DNA of 32,977 nucleotides from Deinococcales bacterium (GTDB taxonomy: Bacteria > Deinococcota > Deinococci > Deinococcales > JAAFIG01), in contig JAAFIG010000045.1 in assembly GCA_013298595.1 (NCBI GenBank), forward strand, positions 1 through 32,977, given 5' to 3'. The stretch's first letter is position 1, and each line of letters starts with the position of its first letter. A program made the position numbers and the translations under genes. Shown piece by piece: positions 1 through 7,713 of the stretch. The notes under the pieces are model-generated. The model was not told the DNA's origin and searched no databases. It saw only the letters and a list, made by a program, of their open reading frames with translations.

Positions 1-101
1 TGCGGAAGTTACTTATCATGTTGAATGCGATGGCTAAGAGTGGTGAGGTTTTCGATGCGAATTGGGCGACAAAACGCAAGGGGGTAAGTGTTGAGATTTG
101 A
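1..101 (+). CDS. Transposase C-terminal end (IS110-like), 5'-truncated by window edge
   Basis: An open frame enters from the left edge and stops at TGA 99-101. The last 32 residues read RKLLIMLNAMAKSGEVFD and then ANWATKRKG. The pattern RKLL-x-LNAM-x-K-x-G-x-x-FD-x-NW resembles the extreme C-terminus of IS110-family (Transposase_20) proteins, which often end in a KLL-hydrophobic-N-x-hxK-x-x-x-PFDPN-type sequence. IS110 elements normally lack terminal inverted repeats, so no end can be recognised in 102-239. The fragment is short, so the family call is tentative. It could instead be the tail of an unrelated helical protein. Only the terminal part is in the window, so intactness cannot be judged. 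Confidence 0.4.
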   Translation, partial: RKLLIMLNAMAKSGEVFDANWATKRKGVSVEI

Positions 102-228
102 CAATTCATTACAGTTGCTACGGTTGCGTCACACACAATATTTTAACACATACCTTTGACGCATTTTACATGTTTCCCTTTTTCCTTTTAACCTTCCAAG
201 TTGCACGGCACTGAAAGTCAAAAACTCT

Positions 229-234
229 TACACT
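229..234 (+). promoter_or_regulatory. -10 box TACACT of a probable leaderless mRNA (pepF)
   Basis: TACACT lies 5 nt before the ATG at 240 and there is no Shine-Dalgarno sequence. The transcript would therefore begin at or within a base or two of the start codon, the leaderless arrangement seen repeatedly in this window. Confidence 0.5.
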
Positions 235-239
235 AAAGC

Positions 240-2033
240 ATGACTTTACCTAAGCGCTCTGAGTTACCCAAAGAACAAACATGGGCTATCGAATCTGTTT
301 TTGCTTCCGAAGCCGAGTGGCGTGTGGCGCTCGAGAAAGTTCGGGCTTCAGCGGCGAAAATAGCGGTTTTTAAGGGGCGTTTAGCCGAGTCAGGTGCGGT
401 GTTACTCGAGGCGCTTGAAACTCGGGATGCTTTGACGCTCGAGGCTTCGACGATGGGGTTGTATCCAAGTTTGCTCAGTGCCACTGAAGGTACAAATACA
501 ACGTACTCGAGTATGAGTGGTGAAGCTGGTGCGGCTGGTGCGATGTTGATGGGTGCGGCAGCGTTTATACAGCCTGAGTTGCTGAGTTTAGATGCAGCCA
601 AACTCGAGGCATTGATTGCCGAAGAACCTCGTCTGGAATTGTATCGTCAGGCGTTTGCTGTGTTGCAAGATCGTAAGGAGCATGTGCGATCTGGTGAAGT
701 GGAAATGTTATTAGCGCAAGCCAATGATCCGTTAAGTGCTGCTAGTCGGATTTCTGATGCGGCATCTGATGCCGATATGAAATTCTCGAGTATTGCTGGT
801 GGTGTGACTATTTCGCATACCAGTGTTGGTGAGTTACTGGCGGGGACGGATGCCAGTGTACGTCGGGCTGCGTGGGAATCGTATGCTGATGGGCATTTGG
901 CTTTCCAAAATACGTTGGCAGCAACATTGCAGGGTAGCATTAAAAGTTTTGTTTTTAAGATGCGTGCCAGAGGCTATAACAGCAGTTTAGAGATGTCTTT
1001 GGCACAGAATCATATTCCTGTGTCCGTGTTTGAAAATTTACTCAAAACCTTTAAAGAAAATCTGCCAACGTGGCATCGTTACTGGGCACTTCGTAAAAAA
1101 GCCATGGGTGGCAAGGTTCACACTTTTGATATTCCGATTTACGATTCACCTGCACCGTTAATTGCCAGCCCTAAAATGACGTTTGCCGAAGCCAGCAATG
1201 TCATTCTCGAAGGCATGAAACCCCTTGGTGAGCGATACACCGAACCGATGCGTAAGGGTTTGTTTGAGCAGCGTTGGGTGGATTGGGGGCAGAACGAAGG
1301 TAAGGGAGCTGGGGCATTCTCGAGTGGTACCAAGAGTACGTTTCCATTTATTTTTCAGAGTTGGTCAGATGATATGTACAGCATGTCCACTTTGGCACAT
1401 GAACTTGGGCATTCGATGCACTCGTATTTTACTCGAGCCACGCAACCAACGGTCTACGCCAATTATGGTTTATTTGTGGCTGAGGTCGCCAGTAATTTTA
1501 ATCAAGCCATGGTGCGTGCCGATTTACTCCAAAAAGCTGATAGCAAAGAAGCTAAATTGGCGATTCTCGAGGAGGCTTTCTCGAATTTTCATCGCTACTT
1601 ATTTGTCATGCCGACCCTAGCTATTTTTGAACGCGAATTGTACGAACGTATCGAACGGGGCGGAGCAATTAATGCACCATTCTTAGCTGAGCGTTTAGTG
1701 GCATTGTTTTCCGAAGGGTACGGTGGGCATGTCGAAATAGATGCAACCCGACTAGGTTCGTGCTGGATGAATTTCGGGCATTTATACGCACCATTTTACG
1801 TTTATCAGTACGCCACAGGGATTGCCGCCGCGAACGGACTTGCCAAAGATGTACTCGAGCAAGGACAACCCGCTGCCGATAAGTACTTGCAGTTCCTCAG
1901 TGCGGGCAGTTCAGATTACCCACTCGAGGTTTTAAAACTAGCAGGCATTGATATGAACAACCCCGAACCTGTCGAACGAGGTTTTGCAGTACTTAAAGAT
2001 ATGGTGGATCAACTCGAGCTATTAGTTGGGTGA
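240..2033 (+). CDS. pepF: M3 family oligoendopeptidase F-like metallopeptidase
   Basis: This 597-residue cytosolic zinc metallopeptidase is of the M3 (oligoendopeptidase F/thimet) family, which hydrolyses short peptides. The zinc-binding HELGH is at residues 387-391 (H387, E388, H391). The third ligand is E415 in the segment GLFVAEVASNFNQ, about 24 residues downstream as expected for M3. Length and all-helical composition match the PepF/M3B group (about 560-610 residues). ATG 240 is preceded by a TACACT -10 box and no ribosome-binding site, so translation is probably leaderless. The gene stands alone: a transposase remnant is upstream and a separately promoted lipoprotein gene is downstream. 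The reading frame is intact and contains about a dozen CTCGAG sites in different frames. Family identity is secure; the substrate range is not known. Confidence 0.93.
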   Translation: MTLPKRSELPKEQTWAIESVFASEAEWRVALEKVRASAAKIAVFKGRLAESGAVLLEALETRDALTLEASTMGLYPSLLSATEGTNTTYSSMSGEAGAAGAMLMGAAAFIQPELLSLDAAKLEALIAEEPRLELYRQAFAVLQDRKEHVRSGEVEMLLAQANDPLSAASRISDAASDADMKFSSIAGGVTISHTSVGELLAGTDASVRRAAWESYADGHLAFQNTLAATLQGSIKSFVFKMRARGYNSSLEMSLAQNHIPVSVFENLLKTFKENLPTWHRYWALRKKAMGGKVHTFDIPIYDSPAPLIASPKMTFAEASNVILEGMKPLGERYTEPMRKGLFEQRWVDWGQNEGKGAGAFSSGTKSTFPFIFQSWSDDMYSMSTLAHELGHSMHSYFTRATQPTVYANYGLFVAEVASNFNQAMVRADLLQKADSKEAKLAILEEAFSNFHRYLFVMPTLAIFERELYERIERGGAINAPFLAERLVALFSEGYGGHVEIDATRLGSCWMNFGHLYAPFYVYQYATGIAAANGLAKDVLEQGQPAADKYLQFLSAGSSDYPLEVLKLAGIDMNNPEPVERGFAVLKDMVDQLELLVG

Positions 2034-2064
2034 AACAAGTATTGCTTTTTTGAACAGCCAAGCT

Positions 2065-2114
2065 ACTTCTTTTGTGCTAATGGCAAGTAAAAATAAATAA
2101 CTTCTTTTGTACTA
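2065..2114 (+). repeat. Short direct repeat pair ACTTCTTTTGTRCTA
   Basis: A 15-bp sequence occurs at 2065-2079 and 2100-2114, differing at one base, 35 bp apart in the AT-rich spacer after pepF. No function is apparent; it may be a slippage duplication. Confidence 0.45.
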
Positions 2115-2163
2115 CTGGTGCAATTTTATTCATAGCTAAACAACATATCTAAGCTTTTCACCT

Positions 2164-2207
2164 ACCGTCACACCTTCGACTATCGCGTGTGACGGTTCTG
2201 TGACGGT
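2164..2207 (+). promoter_or_regulatory. Operator-like cluster of three TGTGACGGT sites upstream of the lipoprotein gene
   Basis: ACCGTCACA at 2164-2172 is the exact inverse complement of TGTGACGGT at 2188-2196, and a further direct copy lies at 2199-2207, exactly 11 bp from the second. A TAGACT -10-like hexamer follows at 2215-2220, and the SD and ATG of the lipoprotein gene come about 50 bp later. The geometry (inverted plus direct repeat, one helical turn apart) is typical of an activator or repressor operator. The TGTGA core resembles a CRP/FNR half-site, but the extended GG and the spacing differ. Confidence 0.5.
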
Positions 2208-2274
2208 AATGGGGTAGACTATGTGAGAAGTCTCGCTTCGGATAAGGATTCCGACTTGAGTAATGGAGGAATAT

Positions 2275-2889
2275 ATGAACAAAGCAGTATTATTAGGAGC
2301 TGCCCTCGGATTAAGCACCATTTTTGCAAGCTGTGGATTGATTCCACCAATTAAAGTTGATAACCCCATCGGTTTAAGTGGTGCGGTTATGAGTGCAGAT
2401 TTAAGTGCTACAGGGGCTTCATTGCGCCCGCAAGTGGCTGGACAAGGCACTGCCAGTGCGAGTGCCACTTTCGCTGACCTGACCACAAGCATTCCATTCA
2501 CACCAAGTTCGTTCAATGTGCAACTTGCTATTACCAGTGCTGCAATTTCCAATAATTGCGCCGCCCTGGGAACGAACACCAGCATTGCTGTCAATATAAC
2601 CAACATGACGGTCTCGGTCAGTGATGGCACTGGCAACACTGCACGCAGCGTCACCGCTAACATCCCAAACTTCACCTTTAACATCAGTAACACAGGTGTA
2701 GTCAGTGGTTTGAATCCTGCGGCTTTGTTGTTTGCTATTCCAAACATCGGCACTGCTATCAGCATCGTCTCCACAGCACCTACACCAAACAGTGCGACAG
2801 TAAACGCGACCATTGCCACCACTCCGCCTTTGAGTGGCTGCACCGTCAGCTTTACCTTTGGAACTGGAAGCGGCGAAATCAAACTCTAA
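2275..2889 (+). CDS. Small secreted lipoprotein of unknown function
   Basis: The start is ATG 2275, preceded by GGAGG at 2265-2269; an upstream in-frame ATG at 2263 would precede that SD. The product has 204 residues. The first 20 residues form a lipoprotein signal peptide with lipobox IFASC, so the Cys would be acylated and the protein exported to the outer face of a membrane. The mature part is rich in Ser, Thr, Ala and Asn with alternating hydrophobic residues. It has no charged catalytic pattern and holds a few Cys residues (for example NNC and SGC) that could form one disulfide. This looks like a beta-rich adhesion or structural domain. It contains no CTCGAG site, unusual for its length here. 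It has its own repeat-rich promoter region and a strong terminator. I do not recognise the family. Confidence 0.8.
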   Translation: MNKAVLLGAALGLSTIFASCGLIPPIKVDNPIGLSGAVMSADLSATGASLRPQVAGQGTASASATFADLTTSIPFTPSSFNVQLAITSAAISNNCAALGTNTSIAVNITNMTVSVSDGTGNTARSVTANIPNFTFNISNTGVVSGLNPAALLFAIPNIGTAISIVSTAPTPNSATVNATIATTPPLSGCTVSFTFGTGSGEIKL

Positions 2890-2908
2890 ACCACCTGTAC
2901 CAATTCAT

Positions 2909-2941
2909 CCCTCAACTCGAGAACAGTTGAGGGATTTTTTT
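2909..2941 (+). terminator. Rho-independent terminator after the lipoprotein gene
   Basis: CCCTCAACT (2909-2917) pairs perfectly with AGTTGAGGG (2925-2933) around a 7-nt loop, and a run of T follows from 2935. A CTCGAG site straddles the stem-loop junction (2916-2921). Confidence 0.9.
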
Positions 2942-3021
2942 ATGCTCATCCTTTAGAACGATGCTAAAAATAAGGCTGTCAACAATAATGCCTTTATCCT
3001 CGAGCCAACAGGAGTGACCAT

Positions 3022-3633
3022 ATGCAAACACTCATAAGCCAAAATTGGACGTATCGTTTTTTACTACTTGGTTTTGCAGCCCCAATTTGTTACTTTGGTA
3101 TTCAATTACTAGCAGCTCCTTGGTACGAAAATTATAGTTTCCTAACCAATGCTGCCAGCGATCTTGGCTCTGAGCAATCGGTTTACCCTATTGTTTTTAA
3201 CAGCGGCGCAATCATCACAGGTTTTATCACTGCTCTCAGCGCTTACGGTTTTTGGCATGGACTAACCAATATACGCACCCCTCGAGCCATCATTTACATC
3301 GTCTGTCTCGGTATTATCTTAGCGGGACTAAGCAGCATCTGGGCAGGAATATACCCATTACCAGACTCGAGACATGGCGCAAATCCTTTTGCAATTGGTT
3401 TATTTACCCTGCCATTTTTCATGTTTCTAGCATTTTGGCAACAAACCAAAGCTCGAGTTTATTTACTAGCGCCCATCCTGCTTTTTCTGAGTTTAGTACC
3501 CATTATGAGCGGATTAATTCCAATCAACCAACAACCCATAGCTGGTTTATTACAACGATTACTGGCATTGGCAGCATTTTCGCCATTGGCAATAGGTGCT
3601 TATTTGCTGCTAAGAAATAAGGCAAAGCAATAA
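3022..3633 (+). CDS. DUF998 family integral membrane protein
   Basis: The product has 203 residues with about six hydrophobic helices. The N-terminal segment is followed by the motif TNAASDLGS (about residues 42-50), and a later helix end carries IYPLPDSRHG. This N-x-x-SDLG plus P-x-x-x-x-x-H arrangement is characteristic of DUF998 membrane proteins, whose function is unknown. The start ATG 3022 has AGGAG at 3010-3014. The gene is monocistronic, with the terminator of the previous gene upstream and a REP-like hairpin downstream. Several CTCGAG sites lie inside, so it appears native to this genome. Confidence 0.75.
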   Translation: MQTLISQNWTYRFLLLGFAAPICYFGIQLLAAPWYENYSFLTNAASDLGSEQSVYPIVFNSGAIITGFITALSAYGFWHGLTNIRTPRAIIYIVCLGIILAGLSSIWAGIYPLPDSRHGANPFAIGLFTLPFFMFLAFWQQTKARVYLLAPILLFLSLVPIMSGLIPINQQPIAGLLQRLLALAAFSPLAIGAYLLLRNKAKQ

Positions 3634-3688
3634 AAATAGCTGTTGCTCGAGTCAACAAGATTCTAAGCAGAAAACGACATAAATTTCC

Positions 3689-3717
3689 GTAGGGCGCGAA
3701 CCTTGTGTTCGCCCTGT
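3689..3717. repeat. REP-like palindrome (GGGCGAAC type)
   Basis: AGGGCGCGAAC (3691-3701) can pair with GTTCGCCCT (3707-3715), giving a GC-rich stem with a 2-nt bulge in otherwise AT-rich spacer. Such GTAGGGCGAAC...GTTCGCCC hairpins are common as dispersed repeats in many bacterial genomes. No poly-T follows, so it is unlikely to be a simple terminator. Confidence 0.55.
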
Positions 3718-3819
3718 AACTGATAGTGATTTACAAACCATGTGAAATGCCATTGATTTGTTTGCAAAATAGGTGAAGTATCAAGGTGCAAAGCCCATCT
3801 GACTGAAGAAGCAATGAAT

Positions 3820-4539
3820 TTATATAGATTGCGGTTCTTCTAAGTTTAAATATCGAAGTAAAATATCTTTCGTTAAAGACAACATTGCAAAACGTTGAGT
3901 TGAAGTAGTTTGAGGAAATTCTATCCAATTCCCATGTCTTATAGGGTCAGCAAAGTTCTTTATGGTAGTTGTAATAGTGTTACGATCAGTACCAAGAGTA
4001 GTGTGCATATCATTCCAACTTTCGTTTCCAGTTTTAAAAACGAAAGCAGATTTAATACCTTCTATTGTACGAAAGCAGTAACTTGCACAATTGATAACAT
4101 CAGAGATAGCAGCACAGTAATCTCGAAGGGCAAGGCGAAAAAAAACATCACGTTTTGATAATTCTGCTGCACGATAAAATATATGATTATACTCGGCAAA
4201 ACCCAAAAGACTTTCTCCATCTGGGTCTATTGGTCGAACTCCAAAAACGGAGGCTGTATTATCCTCTTCAACTACTTGAATTATTTCTACAGAATAACCT
4301 GAACCAAGAGCAAACCCTAATGCACTAACAAATATTGAAGCAGCATCTTCTGCCAGTATGTTAGCATCAATGCAATTAAATATATCATCATCCCAACGAA
4401 CTATAGCTGTTAATTGAGAAGAATCAACACTAAAGATAACTGAATTATTTCGATTTTCCCTCGAATAAATCGTTTGTGGTGAGATGTGTACAGATGCTCG
4501 TTCTGGTTGCACTTTTCCAGTGACAATAAACTTTTTCAC
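3820..4539 (-). CDS. Hypothetical protein, probably horizontally acquired
   Basis: This is a 239-residue soluble protein with no signal peptide, no membrane helix and no motif I recognise. The N-terminus MKKFIVTGKVQPERA leads into a mixed alpha/beta sequence. The C-terminal half is richer in Thr and Asn (HTTLGTDRNTITTTIKNF). The start is GTG 4539-4537, with TAAACT (4546-4551) 6 nt upstream and no SD. The gene is markedly AT-richer than its neighbours and contains no CTCGAG; the nearest sites are at 3646 and 4680. It sits between a REP-like hairpin and a stray mutS2 fragment. These points suggest acquired cargo, perhaps a domain of an immune or mobile-element accessory protein, but no function can be assigned. 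Confidence 0.7.
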   Translation of the reverse strand: MKKFIVTGKVQPERASVHISPQTIYSRENRNNSVIFSVDSSQLTAIVRWDDDIFNCIDANILAEDAASIFVSALGFALGSGYSVEIIQVVEEDNTASVFGVRPIDPDGESLLGFAEYNHIFYRAAELSKRDVFFRLALRDYCAAISDVINCASYCFRTIEGIKSAFVFKTGNESWNDMHTTLGTDRNTITTTIKNFADPIRHGNWIEFPQTTSTQRFAMLSLTKDILLRYLNLEEPQSI

Positions 4540-4545
4540 TCTGTG

Positions 4546-4551
4546 AGTTTA
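4546..4551 (-). promoter_or_regulatory. -10 box TAAACT of a probable leaderless mRNA
   Basis: Read on the minus strand, TAAACT is followed by 6 nt and the GTG start of the hypothetical gene ending at 3820. No SD is present. Confidence 0.45.
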
Positions 4552-4616
4552 TATAAATTCGTGAGTAACTACATCCGTCATTTTATATAGATGTATTTGG
4601 CAATTTAACTTATGAT

Positions 4617-4688
4617 TTAAACTCGGATATTTGCCACAGTCACACCATGCTCGCCTTCGTTGGAGTCAGCTTGCTATAACTCGAGAAT
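4617..4688 (-). pseudogene. Stray copy of the mutS2 3' end
   Basis: On the minus strand 4670-4617 encodes ADSNEGEHGVTVANIRV followed by TAA, almost the C-terminus of the intact MutS2 encoded at 5368 (ANPNEGGHGVTVANIRV plus stop). At DNA level about 58 of 73 positions match the segment 5368-5440, with one gap, and both copies end in a CTCGAG about 65 bp inside. Upstream of the conserved part the frame is closed by TAG and TAA (4674-4679), so this is only a terminal fragment. Together the two copies flank the aspartic-protease gene pair as direct repeats 751 bp apart. Many differences are third-codon transitions, suggesting descent from a related functional mutS2. Confidence 0.75.
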
Positions 4689-4715
4689 ACCCTAACCTTT
4701 CTAAACATTTTGCCC

Positions 4716-4721
4716 TACAAT
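4716..4721 (+). promoter_or_regulatory. -10 box TACAAT of a probable leaderless mRNA
   Basis: TACAAT is followed by exactly 6 nt and ATG 4728. This decides the start of the small partner gene in favour of ATG 4728 over the upstream in-frame TTG at 4710. Confidence 0.55.
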
Positions 4722-4727
4722 ACCCAC

Positions 4728-4988
4728 ATGACTTACCAAGAAGTACGGCAACATTACCCCGAAACATGGCTTTTGCTCGAGGCTTTGCGCGGGCGCACAG
4801 AGGGTGAATTTCGCGTACTTGAAGATGTTTCTGTACTTGCAAGCTTCTCAGATTCGTTTGCGGCACTTGTGGCATACAGGGAATTTAAGAAAGCTGCCCC
4901 AGAGCGTGAATTATACGTTGTTCATAGTGCAAAGCCAGAATTACAAATTAAGGAACGTCAGTGGCTTGGTATTAGGAGTGCTGCGTGA
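4728..4988 (+). CDS. Small conserved partner protein of the aspartic protease unit
   Basis: This is an 86-residue soluble protein beginning MTYQEVRQHYPETWLLLEAL. It has a central acidic stretch (TEGEFRVLEDVSVLASFSDS) and a C-terminal segment ERELYVVHSAKPELQIKER. The pattern YPxxWLLxEAL...VL...F...A...Y.....P.RE.Y.VH....EL.I matches small proteins I recall encoded immediately before retropepsin-like proteases in Chloroflexota and Cyanobacteria; their function is unknown. ATG 4728 is leaderless (TACAAT, 6 nt). The stop overlaps the GTG start of the protease gene by 4 nt, implying translational coupling and probably a physical or antitoxin-like partnership. The unit is flanked by direct repeats of the mutS2 3' end. 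Confidence 0.7.
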   Translation: MTYQEVRQHYPETWLLLEALRGRTEGEFRVLEDVSVLASFSDSFAALVAYREFKKAAPERELYVVHSAKPELQIKERQWLGIRSAA

Positions 4989-5371
4989 AATTAAGGTTGG
5001 AACGTGGTTTATTGCTTGGTCAGGTGAGTATTTTTCATGCAGGTAAGACATTAGAACTTGACCGAGTTTTGATTGATACAGGTTTGGCAAGTTGTGTTTT
5101 TCAAACTGAGGAATTGCGAAAAATTGGTGTGGATTTTGAGCCTGATGATGAATTGCAGCGAATTCCAGGGGTTGGTGGTTCGGAATTTGTTTTTTCTAAG
5201 CGCTTGATGCATTTGCAAGTCGGGCGTTTGAGCGCTTTTGATTTTCAGGTTGAAATCGGTTGGATGGATTATGGTTTTGCGCTCCAAGGCATTATTGGGT
5301 TGGATTTTTTATTGCAAACAAATGCCGTGATTCATCTTGCAGACTTAGAATTGCAGTCTAGCTCGAGTTAA
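4985..5371 (+). CDS. Retropepsin-like aspartic protease family protein
   Basis: The product has 128 residues and a single-domain retroviral-type aspartyl protease fold that would act as a homodimer. The catalytic motif VLIDTGLAS is at about residues 28-36 (D-T-G). A flap-like region IPGVGGSEFVFSKR follows, then the second hydrophobic-Gly motif GIIGLDFLLQ near residue 104, as in retropepsins. The start is GTG 4985 with AGGAG at 4974-4978, and it overlaps the partner gene's stop. There is no signal peptide, so it is cytosolic. Its stop codon overlaps the mutS2 stop on the other strand. Processing targets are unknown; the co-translated small protein is the obvious candidate substrate or regulator. 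It has no CTCGAG until its last codons. Confidence 0.8.
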   Translation: MKLRLERGLLLGQVSIFHAGKTLELDRVLIDTGLASCVFQTEELRKIGVDFEPDDELQRIPGVGGSEFVFSKRLMHLQVGRLSAFDFQVEIGWMDYGFALQGIIGLDFLLQTNAVIHLADLELQSSSS

Positions 5372-7659
5372 ACCCGTATGTTTGCCACAGTTACACCATG
5401 CCCGCCCTCGTTGGGGTTGGCATCGGAATAACTCGAGATTCGTTTATCGGTTTTTAAGTAATCGCGTACCACACGGCGTAATATCCCTTCGCCTTTGCCA
5501 TGTAAGATACGAATTTGTCCTTCGCGTAAGGCTTGGGCTTCGGTGATGAAGTTGCGGACTTCTTCGATGGCTTCTTCAACATGTGCACCGCGTAAATTCA
5601 GTTCTTTGGCAAAGTTGCTGGCAGATACATACACACCACCTGTTGCCGCTTTGACGCTGATGCCGTTTTGTTGTTTGAGTTTGACATCGCGGCGTTTTAG
5701 GGTCACTTTCAGTAATCCCATTTGTACCAGCACATCGTCGCCGCGTAACTCGAGGATTTTGCCATTGGTGCCATAACTGGGTACTTCGACATTTGCGCCT
5801 GCGCGTAGGGCTTCTGGTTCGCGCTGTACCGCGCTGATTTGTGGGCGTTCGGCTTGGGCTGCGGCGCGGAGTTCGCGTAGTTCTTGCATGACTTTTGGTC
5901 GTTCGGTGAGGTCGTCTCGAGCACGGTTTTTCATTTGTCGGACTTGTTCCATTGCGTCGCGGTAAATGCTGTCAGCTTTGGCTTGGGTCTCGAGTAAAAC
6001 TTGGTTTTTTTGTTGCTCGAGTTGATCGAGTTTGGTTCGGAGTTCTTTTTGTTCGCGTTCGGCGAGGTCTTTGGCAATACGAGCTGCGGTTGCGTCAGCT
6101 TCGAGGGTTTTGCGTTCTCGCTCGAGGCTTTCGAGCAGTTTTTCGACTTGTAGCCCTTCAGGTCCGAGGATTGTTTCGGCTCGAGTGACGGTGCTGTTAG
6201 GAAAGCCTAAGCGTCTGGCGATGGCAAGGGCGTAGGAGCGTCCGGGTGCGCCGATGGTCAGTTTGTAAGTCGGTCGCAGTTCGGCGACATCAAAGCCCAT
6301 GCTGGCATTGACCACATCTTGGCGATCAGCGGCGAATATTTTTAATGGCGATAAGTGGCTAGTGATAATACCTCGAGCACCTTGTGCCAATAATTGTTCG
6401 ATCATAGCTTGGGATAAAGCTGCGCCTTCGGAGGGGTCGGTGCCGCTGCCTAACTCATCAATTAAAACGAGCGTGCCTGCTTTGGCTCGCTCGAGAATGG
6501 CTGATAAGTTTTTTAGGTGTGCGGCAAAGGTACTAAGGCTTTCCATTAGGTTTTGTCCATCGCCAACATCACAGAGGATATCTTCGACTATTGGTAATTT
6601 GGCGCTGTACGCTCGGACGTACAATCCGCTTTGGTACATGGCAACCGCTAAACCTAAACTTTTCAGGGTTACAGTTTTGCCACCCATGTTTGGACCAGTA
6701 ATTAAAAGCAAACGTCGCCTCTGGTCGAGGCGAAACGAGTTAGGTACACAATTTTCGATGAGTGGGTGCTTAACATCGATCAGTTCAAAATCACCTTCGG
6801 GATTATTTTCTGGTCGAGCTAAACCCCAGTCTTTGGTTAAGGCGGCTTTGGCGGCAATTAAATCGAGTTCGGCAACGGCGCGAATGGTTTCCCAAAGGTT
6901 TGGTTCGTCGGCAACCATACGGGTGAGCTCGAGTAAAATTCGGGCAACTTCTTGTTCTTCTTCGATGACCGTGCGGGCAAGTTCGTTATTGAGTGGAACA
7001 ACACTGGCGGGTTCAATAAAAACGGTTTGTTGAGAGGCGCTCGAGTCCACAACAATTCCGGGTACCTGATTTTCAAAACTCGAACGTACAGGTATGACGT
7101 ATCTGTCGCGGCGAATGGTAATGATTTTATCTTGTAGGTATTCGCCGTTGCGTTCCATGATACGGGTTAAACTATCTCGGATTTGGCTGCGTAAAGGCTC
7201 GAGGCGGCGGCGTAATTGGCGTAATTTTGGGCTGGCATCATCGCGGACACTGCCATCGCGGTTGAGTTTCTCGAGGATGTTGCGGGTCAAAATGGTGTGT
7301 TGCCCTATTTTGTCTGCAACGTGCATCAGCGGTCCGAGGCTATGCTGGGCAATACTGCGGCGCAAAGTCATGGCAGCTTCGAGGGTGTATGCCACCTCGA
7401 GCAGTTCTGGTGCGCCAACCAGTTGCCCTTGGGTCAGTTTATTCAGTACGCCTCGCACATCGGTAACACCACCTAAGTGCAAATTGGCTCCAACCAGTGC
7501 ATCCTCGAGTTGTTCAAGCATGGTTCGTACTGCATAAGCATCGGTGCTAGGCATTAATGCTAAGGCAAGTTCACGACCCATGGTTGTGCTGGCACGTTCC
7601 GCTAGGGCGGCTCGGACAGGGTTAAACTCAAGGACTTCTAAAGCACGGGGGGTTATCAC
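5368..7659 (-). CDS. mutS2: MutS2, ribosome-rescue/recombination-control ATPase with Smr domain
   Basis: The 763-residue product has the full MutS2 architecture: an N-terminal helical core and clamp, and a MutS-type ATPase with Walker A GPNMGGKT at residues 322-329 and Walker B LVLIDELGSGTD near residue 400. A long charged coiled coil follows (about 510-600), and then a C-terminal Smr nuclease domain with LNLRG (in place of the usual LDLRG) and HGKGEGILR. MutS2 proteins suppress homologous recombination and, in Bacillus, act on collided ribosomes. The start is GTG 7659-7657 with GGAG just upstream. The promoter region has a clean TATAAT and a small hairpin. A second partial copy of its 3' end lies at 4617-4688. 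The coiled-coil region is especially rich in CTCGAG. Confidence 0.95.
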   Translation of the reverse strand: MITPRALEVLEFNPVRAALAERASTTMGRELALALMPSTDAYAVRTMLEQLEDALVGANLHLGGVTDVRGVLNKLTQGQLVGAPELLEVAYTLEAAMTLRRSIAQHSLGPLMHVADKIGQHTILTRNILEKLNRDGSVRDDASPKLRQLRRRLEPLRSQIRDSLTRIMERNGEYLQDKIITIRRDRYVIPVRSSFENQVPGIVVDSSASQQTVFIEPASVVPLNNELARTVIEEEQEVARILLELTRMVADEPNLWETIRAVAELDLIAAKAALTKDWGLARPENNPEGDFELIDVKHPLIENCVPNSFRLDQRRRLLLITGPNMGGKTVTLKSLGLAVAMYQSGLYVRAYSAKLPIVEDILCDVGDGQNLMESLSTFAAHLKNLSAILERAKAGTLVLIDELGSGTDPSEGAALSQAMIEQLLAQGARGIITSHLSPLKIFAADRQDVVNASMGFDVAELRPTYKLTIGAPGRSYALAIARRLGFPNSTVTRAETILGPEGLQVEKLLESLERERKTLEADATAARIAKDLAEREQKELRTKLDQLEQQKNQVLLETQAKADSIYRDAMEQVRQMKNRARDDLTERPKVMQELRELRAAAQAERPQISAVQREPEALRAGANVEVPSYGTNGKILELRGDDVLVQMGLLKVTLKRRDVKLKQQNGISVKAATGGVYVSASNFAKELNLRGAHVEEAIEEVRNFITEAQALREGQIRILHGKGEGILRRVVRDYLKTDKRISSYSDANPNEGGHGVTVANIRV

Positions 7660-7679
7660 AAATTCTCCAACAAAATCTC

Positions 7680-7713
7680 GAGGTGCAAAATAACACCTCA
7701 GCCAAAGATTATA
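7680..7713 (-). promoter_or_regulatory. mutS2 promoter -10 (TATAAT) and 5' leader hairpin
   Basis: On the minus strand TATAAT lies at 7713-7708. About 10 nt later the leader can form a hairpin, GAGGTG (7699-7694) with CACCTC (7685-7680) around an 8-nt loop. The SD GGAG and GTG start follow. No good -35 is visible at 17 bp. A leader stem so near the SD could modulate translation. Confidence 0.5.

Noticed and set aside
6299-7033. 244-codon plus-strand frame opposite mutS2
   Set aside because: It is entirely antisense to the conserved ATPase domain, Ser/Arg-rich as expected for a shadow frame, and has no start signal.
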